Assembly (NCBI RefSeq): GCF_030433645.1
Contig: NZ_JAROCG010000001.1
Coordinates: 1,922,001-1,986,000, forward strand
Direction of reading: 5' to 3'
Length of the DNA: 64,000 nt
From: Arthrobacter burdickii
GTDB taxonomy: Bacteria; Actinomycetota; Actinomycetes; Actinomycetales; Micrococcaceae
The stretch's first letter is position 1; each line of letters opens with the position of its first letter. Made by a program: the position numbers and the translations under genes. The notes below the pieces were generated by a model. That model was given only the letters and a program-made list of their open reading frames with translations, was not told the DNA's origin and ran no database searches. Positions 36,935 to 46,789 of this stretch are shown here, one piece after another.

Positions 36935-37567
36935 TCAGCCGATCTCGAGGGCGGTGACCCGCCACGCTCCGCGCCGTTGCTCTATCCGAAGAGCGACGGC
37001 GCGGACCCGTTTCTGGTCGAAGGTGACGACAGAGGCCTCGTAGACGCCGGGGCTGATCGGGCACACCCGGGCCGAGCGCACCACGACGTGCCGGTCGGCG
37101 CTCGGCCGTGGATCCCCGTGGCCTGCGTTCCGGGCCGCGTCGATGCACCGCACGAGGTTCGCCCGTAGCTGGAGCCGTTCGTAGTTCTCGGGGTCGAGCC
37201 AGCGTGCCATCTGCTGCAGGGGACGCGATCCTCCCAGTACCTCCAGGGCACCCTGGGCAACCGACCGGGCGATCCCCGAGATGCGCTGTGACAGGTCCGG
37301 GTCGGCTTCCCACGGACAAGTCCCTTCCCGGTTCCCGTCCGGCGTGGTCCCGGTCCCCGCGGGAGAAGCCGACGGCTCCGGTGATGCTGAAGGATCCGGT
37401 GGCGCTGGAGGATCCGGTGATGCCGCAGGTTCGGCTGACGGCCTCAGCTGGATGATCGTGGCCGGGCCGGCCGCGGCAGGCCGGCCAGGGGAAGGCGGGG
37501 CCGGGCGAGGTGCCCCGCTGGCTTCGGCGAGCAGGGCGGCTGGGCGAAGACGGGTTACGGAAGTCAC
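36935..37567 (-). CDS. Rv3235-family protein
   Basis: 210-aa protein. GTG 37567 is preceded by AAAGGA. N-terminal half is Pro/Ala/Ser-rich and probably disordered. The C-terminal half (about 95-210) matches the Rv3235 family: GIARSVAQGALEVLGGSRPL, WLDPENYERL, ARVCPISPGVYEASVV, LRIEQRRGAWRVTALEIG. It looks like a small adaptor domain; no function is established. Its position between secA and the pdtaS/whiB1 region mirrors Mycobacterium. Confidence 0.85.
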   Translation of the reverse strand: MTSVTRLRPAALLAEASGAPRPAPPSPGRPAAAGPATIIQLRPSAEPAASPDPPAPPDPSASPEPSASPAGTGTTPDGNREGTCPWEADPDLSQRISGIARSVAQGALEVLGGSRPLQQMARWLDPENYERLQLRANLVRCIDAARNAGHGDPRPSADRHVVVRSARVCPISPGVYEASVVTFDQKRVRAVALRIEQRRGAWRVTALEIG

Positions 37568-37752
37568 GGCATGTCCTTTCCTTGCTGTTGCGGCAGGCGA
37601 CGTCCTGCCGGGTTCCACCTATGGGCGGGGTGCACGGGAAGCACGGGTGTGCTTGCCATGCTCGATGCGGTGGTGCGCGATCTGGTGCGCGATCTGCTGC
37701 GCGACGTGGTGCTCGACATGGGTCCTGGGCGGCTGCGCCTGACGGCGCCGAT

Positions 37753-38628
37753 TCAGGGCGAGGGCGCCTGCAGGACCTGGCCCGGCAGGAGGAGGGAAGG
37801 ATCATCGCCGATGATGGGCCGGTTCGCGTCGAACCAGGCGGGCCACGCTTCCGCTATGTCGGCTGCGGTGGCAAGCGGCCCGAGTCGGCGCGCGGCGATG
37901 GACCAGAGCGAGTCACCGGGTGCCACGACGACCTCCGTCGTGGCGGTCCTCCTGGTGTCCGGCCGGACCAGAAGCCCTCCTTCGAGAGGCATCGGTGCCG
38001 GCTCCCACGCCGGTGATACGGGCGCCGGCTCCGACGCGGGCGCCGGTTCCGAGACGGTCGATGCGGGTGACGTCTCCACCGTGGGCGAGGAGTACGCCCT
38101 GGGAACCGGCGGTGCGGGCGGTCCTTGCTCCCCGTCCTCTCCGTCCCCGTGCGTGGAGCCAGCAAGGGGCGACCAGTAGGGCGATTCCGCGCGGCCGGAT
38201 GCGTCCGCACCAGTCCCGGCGCCGGCCGCCGACTGTGCAGGGAGAACCGAGGACCCGGTGACGCCGGATCCGGGACCGGCATCGGGGCAGCCGGGTGCCG
38301 CCTGCGCCACCGCGGGCACCGCCAGGAGCTGGACTCCCAGGAGAGCAGCGGCAAGCCGCCGCATGAACGCGGGAGCGCACTGCCGGGCAAACGCCGCCGC
38401 TGTCGCCAAGCCCCGTCGCTCGAGGATTTCGGCGATGACCGCGACCGCCAGTGCGAGGAGCCACAAGCCGACGATCAACACACCGAGCAGCGACAGAGCC
38501 ACGCCGAGGACGTCTTCCAGCCCTTGCCCTGGCGCCTGCCCGGAACGGGACAGGACTGCTCCGGCAGCGGCCGACACGACTCCGCACGCCAGGATGACGC
38601 CGGCCTGTACTGCGTCCGAGGTTTTCAT
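37753..38628 (-). CDS. LysM-domain membrane protein
   Basis: 291 aa. Three hydrophobic segments at about 6-27, 40-65 and 91-110, then a Pro/Ser/Ala/Glu-rich external linker and one LysM domain at about 233-288 (VVAPGDSLWSIAARRLGPLA, NRPIIGDDPSLLLPGQVL) that binds peptidoglycan. ATG 38628 follows AAGGG; the frame upstream is not coding. Likely tethers something to the wall. It is divergent from the 186-aa gene across a short AT-rich region with phased repeats. Confidence 0.85.
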   Translation of the reverse strand: MKTSDAVQAGVILACGVVSAAAGAVLSRSGQAPGQGLEDVLGVALSLLGVLIVGLWLLALAVAVIAEILERRGLATAAAFARQCAPAFMRRLAAALLGVQLLAVPAVAQAAPGCPDAGPGSGVTGSSVLPAQSAAGAGTGADASGRAESPYWSPLAGSTHGDGEDGEQGPPAPPVPRAYSSPTVETSPASTVSEPAPASEPAPVSPAWEPAPMPLEGGLLVRPDTRRTATTEVVVAPGDSLWSIAARRLGPLATAADIAEAWPAWFDANRPIIGDDPSLLLPGQVLQAPSP

Positions 38629-38747
38629 GAGACGACCCTTCTCCTCCTTCAGTTTGATGTAGTTTGATGCGATTTGTCTACGTTTGGTTTTCGGTATTGC
38701 GTTATGAAGCCGTTGACCGCAGCGGAAGGGGGCCCTACGTTGTGGGC
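38629..38747. promoter_or_regulatory. AT-rich divergent promoter region with four 10-bp-phased TTTG motifs
   Basis: TTTG occurs at 38653, 38663, 38673 and 38683, exactly 10 bp apart; the first two units are identical over nine bases (AGTTTGATG). This is the most AT-rich patch nearby and separates the LysM gene (minus) from the 186-aa gene (plus). Phased direct repeats suit a protein that binds head-to-tail along one DNA face. Confidence 0.55.
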
Positions 38748-39308
38748 ATGCGGTGGGATGCCCTGTTCCATGATCTGGAGTCGCAGTTGCAGGCTGCAAC
38801 GGACGCCCGGCAGGAGAGTGAGATCCGGGAGCGCACGCGCTCGGAGCAGTCCCGCGTGACGCTGATGCAGCGGTTGGCCGGACAGGCAGGACGGCCGGTC
38901 GGGGTGTTGACCAGGGGAGGCCGTTCGCTCACGGGCATCCTGACGAATGTCGGCTCGCAATGGATCGCCTTGGCGGTGGAGGAACGGTCGGTCATCGTAC
39001 CGCTGTCGTCGGTGCAGGTTCTTCGGAGCCTGGGGCGCAGCGTCGGCCAGCCGCTCTCGGGGATCGAGGCGAAGCTCGGACTGGGATCGGCCCTGCGGGC
39101 GCTGTCCCGGGACAGGGCACAGGTAGCGCTCTGGGTGGCGTCGCCGGTCTCGCGTTACGCCGGCGTCATCGACCGGGTAGGCGCCGACTTCCTGGACCTG
39201 GGACTTGTCGCTCCCGGGGACGAGAGGCGTGCGGCGAATATCCGGGAGGTCCTCACGGTGCCCTTCGCATCCATTGACACACTCGACTCAGTGGCACGGA
39301 CGGAGTAG
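38748..39308 (+). CDS. conserved-looking hypothetical protein, 186 aa
   Basis: I do not recognise a named domain. The N-terminal ~45 residues are charged and helical (HDLESQLQAATDARQESEIR), followed by a compact region with beta character and small-residue turns (LTRGGRSLTGILTNVGSQWI, VIVPLSSVQVLRSLGRS; AGVIDRVGADFLDLGLVAPG), reminiscent of a tandem SH3- or RNA/DNA-binding-like barrel. No membrane segment. ATG 38748 or GTG 38742 could be the start. Codon use matches a real gene and the strand is otherwise uncontested. Confidence 0.7.
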   Translation: MRWDALFHDLESQLQAATDARQESEIRERTRSEQSRVTLMQRLAGQAGRPVGVLTRGGRSLTGILTNVGSQWIALAVEERSVIVPLSSVQVLRSLGRSVGQPLSGIEAKLGLGSALRALSRDRAQVALWVASPVSRYAGVIDRVGADFLDLGLVAPGDERRAANIREVLTVPFASIDTLDSVARTE

Positions 39309-39372
39309 GGCCACAAGCCCGGGTGCCGCGAACAGCAGCAGAAGTAAGCCGGGAGCAGGGAAGCCGGAACGG

Positions 39373-39597
39373 TCAGACGAGGGGGCTGTCGGCTTCGGTC
39401 CTGAGCGCGGATGCGGTCTTCTCGTACGCCTTGGCGATGTACTCCTCGAGTACCCGTGTCTCGACGCGCCACTGGCCGCGCCCGCCCACCTGGATGGCGG
39501 GCAACTCGCCGGACCGTACGAGGGCGTAGGTCTGCGATGAGCTGATGTTGAGCACCTCGCCGACATCGGCGAGGGTGAGAAAACGCCGCTCGGCCAC
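39373..39597 (-). CDS. small BldC/excisionase-like helix-turn-helix protein
   Basis: 74-aa DNA-binding protein. GTG 39597 has AAAGG at 7 bases; the open frame upstream is not coding. It is a single MerR-like winged helix-turn-helix: FLTLADVGEVLNISSSQTYA is the HTH, VGGRGQWRV the wing, followed by a short helix (LEEYIAKAYEKT). Size and layout resemble Streptomyces BldC and phage-type excisionases. It lies between the 186-aa gene and the SAF/TadZ pair, so may regulate this locus. Confidence 0.85.
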   Translation of the reverse strand: MAERRFLTLADVGEVLNISSSQTYALVRSGELPAIQVGGRGQWRVETRVLEEYIAKAYEKTASALRTEADSPLV

Positions 39598-39777
39598 GGA
39601 TCCGCCTTTCCTGGTTCTTCCGGTACGGCTCCAGTCTCCCACCGGCGGTGTCGTCTGACGGGGATATCCACACTTCCGTCCGATTTGCTGCCGCTCGGTT
39701 CCCTTTGCGCCCGTCGTCCACAAGAATTGCCGTCGGGACGCCCATCAGGGGCGGGATAGGTCCTTCAGGGGGCGACA

Positions 39778-40431
39778 GTGACGACCGATACGCGGAGCAC
39801 GGACACGCAGGGCGCGGCCCGGCTGAGGAAGCCATCCTGGAAGGACCCCCGTCTCCTCATCGGAGTGCTCCTGGTGCTCGCCTCCACTGCCGGCGTCGTC
39901 GCCCTCCTCGCCAGCCAGGACAGGACCAGCGACGTGTACTCGGCCAGGCAGGACATCGCTGTCGGGACCGCGCTGTCGCCCGAAGACCTCGTCGTCGTGC
40001 CCGTGCGCCTCGGCGATTCGATAGGTGCCTACCTCCCGGTGTCCGAAGGGATACCCGAGAACGCCGTTCTCACGAGGCTCGTCACCGAGGGGGAACTCGT
40101 TCCCGCGGCCGCCGTCGGCACCGCCGATGACCTGGACCGGAAGCCCGTCGGCCTGAGCGTGGAGGATCCGCTGCCCACCGGGACCGCTGCCGGCGACCGC
40201 GTCGATGTCTGGGTCTCTCTCCGCACAGACACGAACTCCTATGACGAGCCCCGGTTGCTCCTCGAGGCCGCAGAAGTCTCCGAACTGACGGTGGACGAGT
40301 CGGCCCTCGGGGCAAGCGCCTCCACCCTCGTGCAGGTGCTCGTGGACGACGAGGCCATGCCCGAACTGCTCGACGCCCTCTCCAACGACGCCCGCATCGC
40401 CGTCGTCCTGGATCCGGGCGCCGGTTCGTGA
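39778..40431 (+). CDS. SAF-domain (CpaB/RcpC-like) membrane protein
   Basis: 217 aa. One membrane segment at about 26-46 (LLIGVLLVLASTAGVVALLA) and an extracytoplasmic SAF domain (about 55-120, ARQDIAVGTALSPEDLVVVP, VLTRLVTEGELVPAAAV). CpaB/RcpC proteins belong to Tad/Flp pilus systems. GTG 39778 follows GGGGG. It overlaps the downstream ATPase gene by 4 bases (GTGA). No CpaF, TadB/C or pilin genes are in the window, so a pilus role is only suggested. Confidence 0.82.
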   Translation: MTTDTRSTDTQGAARLRKPSWKDPRLLIGVLLVLASTAGVVALLASQDRTSDVYSARQDIAVGTALSPEDLVVVPVRLGDSIGAYLPVSEGIPENAVLTRLVTEGELVPAAAVGTADDLDRKPVGLSVEDPLPTGTAAGDRVDVWVSLRTDTNSYDEPRLLLEAAEVSELTVDESALGASASTLVQVLVDDEAMPELLDALSNDARIAVVLDPGAGS

Positions 40432-41752
40432 ACATCCCCGTCATCACGCTCGGGTCGCTGGCGAACGCCTTCGTCCCGGGCCTCGAGCAGCTCCGCGGAC
40501 CGGTCACCGTCGTGCGTCGGTGCGAGGAGCTCGCCGAGCTCATGGCTGCGTGCCAGACGGGTCTCGCGCGGGCGGCCATCATCGCTCCCGGCGCCGTCGA
40601 GCTCACCGCGTCCCTGGCCGACAGGCTGCGCTTCGCAGGCGTCGTGATCGTCGCCCTGACGGACGGCCCGATCGCCCCCGCCATCGAGGGGATCGAGTAC
40701 GTCGCGTCCACGGCCGGTCCCGCCACGCTCGCCGACGCCGTCTCGCGGGCGGTGGAGAGGTTCGACGCGTCGGCGCGGCCCCGGGGCTCCCTCGCCTATG
40801 CGGATCCGCTCGACGTCCCGGAAGCGGCGCCCTCGCCCATCGACACCGGGCACGGGCCGGCTGACGGCCCAGCGGACGGTCGCGTCGTGGCGGTCTGGGG
40901 GCCGGCCGGCGGTCCGGGACGCACGACCGTGGCCATCAACATGGCAGCGGAACTCGCCGCGGCGGGAACGTCGGTCCTGCTGGTCGACGCCGACACGTAC
41001 GGTGCGAGTATCGGCGCCTCGCTCGGGTTGCTCGATGAATCGGCGGGTCTCGCTCAGGCCTGCCGGATCGCAGACCAGGGTGGGTTCGGCGGCGCGGTAC
41101 TCGGTCGGACCGCGGTGAGTGTGGCCATCAAGGGGGGACGCCTCCGGGTGCTGACCGGCATCACCCGCCCGGACCGCTGGCCCGAACTGCGTCCCGCCGC
41201 CCTCGGCCGGGTCCTGGAGGCCGCCCGGTCGCTCGCGGAGGTCACCATCGTCGACTGCGGCTTCTGCATCAGGCCGACGAGGAACTGAGTTTCGACACCC
41301 TCACGCCGCGCCGCAACGGTGCAGCCCTCCGGTGCCTGGAGATGGCTGACACCGTCATCGCCGTGGGCGTAGCGGACGCGATCGGTGTTCCACGCCTGGT
41401 GAAGGGGCTCGCCGAACTCGCCGACATCGTCCCGACGGCCGCCCCCCGGGTGGTGTTCAACAAGGTGCGGACCGCCGCCGTCGGACGCGCCCCGGAGACC
41501 CAGTTGCGGGAGGCGTGGGAGCGCTTCGGGCCGGCCGCCGGGATCTCCGCTTTCCTGCCCGTCGACGTCGCGGCCGCCGACCAGGCTCTCCTGGCCGGCA
41601 CCGCGCTGCTCGAAACGGCGCCCGGCTCGGCGCTGCGCCACGCGATCGCGGCGCTTGCCGGGGTGCCGGTCGCGGAGAGGTCCCGGCGCCGGCCCGGGCG
41701 GCTCCTGCCCAACGTGAAGTTTTCGGGCAACACGGATAGGCTTCCACGGTAA
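40428..41752 (+). pseudogene. TadZ/CpaE/ParA-like ATPase, interrupted by a -1 base frameshift
   Basis: Read as one gene it would be about 441 aa: an N-terminal receiver-like domain (1-95), then a deviant P-loop GPAGGPGRTTVAINMA (Arg where Lys is usual), VLLVDADTYGASIG, and VTIVDCGFC. After CGFCI the frame goes RPTRN and stops at 41288. The next frame continues perfectly (ADEELSFDTLTPRRNG, MADTVIAVGVADAIG, VVFNKVRTAAVG) to 41752. One base is missing at about 41265-41275 (ATC-AGG where ATC-GAG is expected). It could be a sequencing error or a true broken gene. Coupled to the SAF gene. Confidence 0.85.
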
Positions 41753-41799
41753 GAGGTCGCAATGGCGCGGCCTTTAATTTCGTTACGGAGGCCCTTCCC

Positions 41800-44700
41800 A
41801 TGTCGTCTGGATCCAGGACAACGGATCAGTCAAGCTCGGACACTGCGCGGGAGGGTTTTGTAGAGCACTACTTCGAGCATCTCGCGCGCGAGGATGCCGC
41901 CGGATACCTCCTGACCGACCTCCGCCAGCGTGCCTTCGCGCACCGCGACCTCGCCGAATCCCGGAAACCGGGAACCGCCGCCATCGGCGTGATGGACCAG
42001 GGCAATGCGAGCGTGGTCATGATCGTCACGGACGACATGCCCTTCCTGGTGGACTCCGTCACCGCCGAGCTGGTCCGCCAGAATGCGGCGATCCAGCTCG
42101 TCGTCCACCCGACGTTCCTCGCGGTGCGGGAGGACGGAGCGTCGACGCTCGCGGCGCTCGAGCGCGTCCCGTCGACGGCGGGAGCCTCGAGCGGCGACAC
42201 GGCCGCGCTCCCCGACATGGGCGAGTTGGCCGGGCTGGCGGGTCACTCCGCGCACATCGAGTCCTGGATCTCGGTGGAGGTCGCGCGTCTTCCGGACTCC
42301 GCTGCCAAGGAGTCAGTCATCGACGGCCTCCACCGCGTGCTGGGGGATGTCCGGTCGGCGGTGGAGGACTGGCCCGCCATGCGCGACCAGGTCCGTTCCA
42401 TCGAAGCGTCCCTCGGGTCGATCGCGGGCGCGGAGGACATCCCCGACCTGCGGCAGGCGCAGGAACTCCTGCAATGGCTCGACAGCGGCAACTTCACCTT
42501 CCTCGGCTACAAGGAATACGACCTCGTGACCGACGAGGCAGGCGCCGACGCGCTCCGCGTCCGGGAGGGTAGCGGCCTCGGACTGCTCCGGCACGGAATC
42601 GGGGGCGGGCACCTCCAGCGACTCACGGGAGCAGGCAGGGCCAAGGCGCGGGAGCGCCGCGTCCTCGTCATCACAAAGGCCAATTCACGGTCGACGGTGC
42701 ACCGGGCCGCGTACCTGGATTACATCGGTATCAAGGGCTTCGACGCCCAGGGGAATGTGAACGGCGAGCGCCGCTTCATCGGACTGTTCGCGACCAGCGC
42801 CTACACGGGCTCGGTGCGGAACGTGCCGCTCGTCCGCGACAAGGTCACCGAAGTCCTGCGGCGTTGCGGATTCCCGTCCGACTCCCACTCCGGGAAGGAC
42901 CTGCTGTCCATCCTCGAGACGTATCCCCGCGACGAACTGTTCCAGATCGAGGTCTCCGACCTGGTCTCCACCGCTCTCGGGATCCTCCGGCTGCAGGAGC
43001 GCAGGCGCACCCGGCTGTTCCTGCGCCCGGACGTCTACGGGCGCTTCATGTCCGCCCTCGTCTACCTGCCTCGTGACCGCTACACCACGAGCGTGCGGTT
43101 GCGCATCGAGGAGGAACTGCGGACGGCGCTCGACGCCGACACGATCGATTACGAGGCGCGGATGAGCGAATCCGCCCTCGCGCGTCTGTTCTTCCGCATC
43201 CGGCTGCAGAAGGGTGCGGAGGTCCCCGACATCGATGCCGCACAGCTCGAGCGGCGCCTCGTACGGGCCGCCCGCTCGTGGCCCGAGGGCGTCGTCGAGG
43301 TCGCCCAGGAGCGTTTCGAGCAGGACACGGCGCATCGGCTCGCCGCCCTCTGGGCGGAATCCTTCCCGCCCAGCTACCGCGTGGACTACGAGGTCGAGGA
43401 CGCGCTGGAGGACATCGCCCGCTTCGAGCAGCTCGCCGGAGCGGGAGCGGGAGTGCCCCGGCTCCACGTGTACGTGCCCGAGCGCCGCGAGCCCGGGAGC
43501 GCCGAGGATGCGCGGCTCAAGCTCTACCTCACCGAGGCGAAGAGCCTGACGCAGATCCTTCCCTACTTCCACAACCTGGGCCTCGAGGTGCTCGACGAGC
43601 GGCCGTTCGGCATCACGCGGTCGGACGGGCGGTCGTTCTTCCTCTACGACCTCGGCCTGAAGTACCCCGCCGAGATCTCGCCCCTCGGGACGGCGAGCCT
43701 GCTGCAGGAGGCGTTCGGCGCCGCGGTCACCGGGAACAGCGAGTCCGACGCGTTCGACCGGCTCGTCCTGAGCGAACAGCTCGGCTGGCGCCAGGTGCTG
43801 ATCCTCCGTGCCTACGCCAAGTACATGCGCCAGATGGGCAACACGAACTCCTACGGCTTCGTCGCCGATACCCTGCGGCAGAACGCGGTCGTCAGCCGTG
43901 CCCTCGTGGCCCTGTTCACGGCGCGCTTCGATCCCGACCTCGAGGGCGACCGGGCGGCGGCCGCCGGTGCCGCACGGGCGGCACTGGACGCGGGACTCGA
44001 GGCCGTCCCGACGCTGGACGCCGATCGAGTCCTGCGCACGTTCGCGAACCTCATCGAGGCGACCCTCCGGACGAACTACTTCCAGGACAAGCGCCACGTC
44101 AGTTTCAAGCTCGACACCGCCCGGATCGACGGCGCGCCGTTCCCGAGGCCCAAGTTCGAGATCTGGGTGTACTCGCCGCAGGTCGAGGGTGTGCACCTCC
44201 GCTTCGGCAAGGTCGCCCGTGGTGGCCTGCGCTGGTCCGATCGGCGCGAGGACTTCCGGACCGAGGTGCTCGGCCTCGTGAAGGCCCAGACCGTGAAGAA
44301 CGCGGTCATCGTGCCGACCGGCGCGAAGGGCGGTTTCTTCGCGAAGCAGCTCCCCGATCCGACGGTCGACCGTCAGGCCTGGCTCGCGGAGGGTCAGGCG
44401 AGCTACCGCACGTTCATCCGCGGCCTGCTCGACATCACCGACAACGTCATCACGAACGGCACGACCGAGTTGGTCCTGCCGCCGGCGCGCGTCGTACGGC
44501 ACGACGACGACGACACCTACCTCGTCGTCGCGGCCGACAAGGGAACCGCGTCGTTCTCCGACATCGCCAACGAGCTCTCGGCCGAGTACGACTTCTGGCT
44601 CGGTGATGCCTTCGCCTCCGGAGGATCGGTCGGCTACGACCACAAGGCGATGGGCATCACGGCGCGGGGCGCCTGGGAGTCCGTGAAGCGGCATTTCAGC

Positions 44701-46638
44701 GAGTTCGACGTCGACACGCAAACCGACGACTTCACCGTGGTGGGCGTCGGCGACATGAGCGGCGACGTGTTCGGGAACGGCATGCTCCTGTCCGAACACA
44801 TCCGGCTGCTCGCCGCCTTCGACCACCGCCACATCTTCCTCGATCCGAACCCGGATGCCGCGACGTCCTTCGCCGAGCGCCGTCGCCTGTTCGACCTTCC
44901 CCGGTCGAGCTGGGAGGACTACGACAGCACGCTGATCAGCGCCGGTGGCGGCGTGTTCCCGCGGCAGGCCAAGTCCATCCCCATCTCCCCGGAGGTGGGC
45001 GAGGCCCTCGGACTCGACGCCGGAGTGACCAGGCTCAGCCCGCCTGAACTGCTCCGGGCGATCCTCCGGGCGCCCGCTGACCTGCTCTACAACGGCGGCA
45101 TCGGCACCTACGTGAAGGCCACGGACGAGACCAACGTCGACGTCGGTGACCGGGCGAACGATGCCATCCGGGTGAACGGCAGCGAACTGCGCGCTCGTGT
45201 CGTGGGTGAGGGCGGCAACTTGGGCATGACCCAGCGGGGCCGTATCGAGGCAGCGCTGTCCGGGGTCCTCCTCAACACCGACGCCATCGACAACAGTGCC
45301 GGCGTCGACTGCTCGGACCACGAGGTCAACATCAAGATCTTCGTCGACCGGATGGTGCGCGCCGGGCGCCTGCAGCCGGAGGAGCGGGCGGAGTTCCTGC
45401 ACTCGATGACCGACGAGGTGGCGCACCTCGTGCTGCAGGACAACATCGACCAGAACGTCCTCCTGCTGAACGACCGCCAGAGGGTCGTCGAATGGAGCCC
45501 GAGCTACGAACGGATGATGGACTGGCTCGAGAAGAAGGCGGACCTCGACCGGAACCTCGAAGCGCTGCCGACGACGGCCGAACTCCGCAGGAGGGCCGAC
45601 TCCGGGCGGGGGCTCACCTCGCCGGAACTCTCGGTGCTCGCCGCCTACGCGAAGATCGAGCTGACGAGGGTCCTCTCCGCCAGCACCCTCGCCGACGATC
45701 CCTACTTCAAGGGCACCCTTCGCCGGTACTTCCCGCGGCAGCTGGTGGAGCGGTTCGATGACCTGCTCGACACACACCCCCTGCGCCGCGAGATCATCTC
45801 CACCGTCGTCGCCAACGACATCATCAACCTCGGTGGGATCACCTTCGCCTTCCGCGTGATCGAGGAGACCTCGGTACCCGAACCGGTGGTGGCACGGGCC
45901 TTCGTGGCACTGCGGGAGATCTACTCGCTGGACGAGACCGTCGATGCGCTCGCGGTCCTTCCCGCGGACTTCCCGACGGATCACTGGACCACGGTCCACC
46001 TGGACCTGCGCCGTCTCCTGGACCGGGCGGTGCGCTGGTTCGTGAACCATGTGGAGCCGGGCTCGTCGGTGAGCGAGGACATCGACGCCTTCAAACCGCT
46101 CGTGGCTCCCTTCAGGGCGCGGCTCTCGGAGTACCTGCGCGGCTGCGACCTCGAGCGGGCACGCGACGGCATGGCAACGGCGAGGGCGTGGAACCTGCCG
46201 AAGGAACTCGGCCGCCACTGGGCCGAACAGTTCGAGTCCTTCCCGCTGCTGGACATCGCGTACAGCACACGCCGGGTCGACGAACCGGTGGAGAACATCG
46301 CCAAGGTGTACTACTCGGTCTACGACCGTTTCGAGGTCGATAACCTGCTCGAGCGGATCACGAAGCTGCCCAGGACCGACCGCTGGCAGGCCCTCGCCCG
46401 GGCGGCCCTGCGCGACGACCTCTACTCCACGGTCGCCGACATCTGCGTGGCGGTCATGCGGGCCACCAGCGACATGCAGGACCGCGACGCCGGCGAGCGG
46501 CTGCTCGCGTGGCAGGAGCAGAACGCGGACCAGTTGCAGCGTGCAAGCAACATGTTCGCCGAGGTGAACATGCTGGAGAAGGACGACATCTCGTCGCTCT
46601 CGGTGGCTCTCCGCCTCCTGCGCTCCATCGTGCGGTAG
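41800..46638 (+). CDS. large NAD-specific glutamate dehydrogenase (GDH-180 type)
   Basis: 1612-aa enzyme converting glutamate to 2-oxoglutarate and ammonia with NAD. ATG 41800 follows ACGGAGG. The long N-terminal region (1-700) carries ACT-like regulatory segments; the catalytic core begins near GGLRWSDRREDFRTEVLGLV with the active-site lysine in VPTGAKGGFF (about 840). VGDMSGDVFGNGMLLSEHIR and VVGEGGNLGMTQRGRIEAAL are further family motifs. Length matches mycobacterial Rv2476c-type enzymes. Monocistronic, far from other nitrogen genes here. Confidence 0.96.
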   Translation: MSSGSRTTDQSSSDTAREGFVEHYFEHLAREDAAGYLLTDLRQRAFAHRDLAESRKPGTAAIGVMDQGNASVVMIVTDDMPFLVDSVTAELVRQNAAIQLVVHPTFLAVREDGASTLAALERVPSTAGASSGDTAALPDMGELAGLAGHSAHIESWISVEVARLPDSAAKESVIDGLHRVLGDVRSAVEDWPAMRDQVRSIEASLGSIAGAEDIPDLRQAQELLQWLDSGNFTFLGYKEYDLVTDEAGADALRVREGSGLGLLRHGIGGGHLQRLTGAGRAKARERRVLVITKANSRSTVHRAAYLDYIGIKGFDAQGNVNGERRFIGLFATSAYTGSVRNVPLVRDKVTEVLRRCGFPSDSHSGKDLLSILETYPRDELFQIEVSDLVSTALGILRLQERRRTRLFLRPDVYGRFMSALVYLPRDRYTTSVRLRIEEELRTALDADTIDYEARMSESALARLFFRIRLQKGAEVPDIDAAQLERRLVRAARSWPEGVVEVAQERFEQDTAHRLAALWAESFPPSYRVDYEVEDALEDIARFEQLAGAGAGVPRLHVYVPERREPGSAEDARLKLYLTEAKSLTQILPYFHNLGLEVLDERPFGITRSDGRSFFLYDLGLKYPAEISPLGTASLLQEAFGAAVTGNSESDAFDRLVLSEQLGWRQVLILRAYAKYMRQMGNTNSYGFVADTLRQNAVVSRALVALFTARFDPDLEGDRAAAAGAARAALDAGLEAVPTLDADRVLRTFANLIEATLRTNYFQDKRHVSFKLDTARIDGAPFPRPKFEIWVYSPQVEGVHLRFGKVARGGLRWSDRREDFRTEVLGLVKAQTVKNAVIVPTGAKGGFFAKQLPDPTVDRQAWLAEGQASYRTFIRGLLDITDNVITNGTTELVLPPARVVRHDDDDTYLVVAADKGTASFSDIANELSAEYDFWLGDAFASGGSVGYDHKAMGITARGAWESVKRHFSEFDVDTQTDDFTVVGVGDMSGDVFGNGMLLSEHIRLLAAFDHRHIFLDPNPDAATSFAERRRLFDLPRSSWEDYDSTLISAGGGVFPRQAKSIPISPEVGEALGLDAGVTRLSPPELLRAILRAPADLLYNGGIGTYVKATDETNVDVGDRANDAIRVNGSELRARVVGEGGNLGMTQRGRIEAALSGVLLNTDAIDNSAGVDCSDHEVNIKIFVDRMVRAGRLQPEERAEFLHSMTDEVAHLVLQDNIDQNVLLLNDRQRVVEWSPSYERMMDWLEKKADLDRNLEALPTTAELRRRADSGRGLTSPELSVLAAYAKIELTRVLSASTLADDPYFKGTLRRYFPRQLVERFDDLLDTHPLRREIISTVVANDIINLGGITFAFRVIEETSVPEPVVARAFVALREIYSLDETVDALAVLPADFPTDHWTTVHLDLRRLLDRAVRWFVNHVEPGSSVSEDIDAFKPLVAPFRARLSEYLRGCDLERARDGMATARAWNLPKELGRHWAEQFESFPLLDIAYSTRRVDEPVENIAKVYYSVYDRFEVDNLLERITKLPRTDRWQALARAALRDDLYSTVADICVAVMRATSDMQDRDAGERLLAWQEQNADQLQRASNMFAEVNMLEKDDISSLSVALRLLRSIVR

Positions 46639-46789
46639 CCCGGGACCCCCTCCGGTCAGCGTCAGGGGATCGGGAGTGACAGACTGGACCTGCGGCACCC
46701 CGTCCCGCGGGTCCGGTCCGTCGTCGGCCGCCGGGCGTGGGAGCCCGTCGCTGTGTCGGCCCCGAGCACCCGAGCAATAGAGAGATTCC

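Noticed and set aside
41262-41290. Programmed -1 ribosomal frameshift in the TadZ-like gene
   Set aside because: No X-XXY-YYZ slippery sequence or downstream pseudoknot is evident; a missing base explains it more simply.
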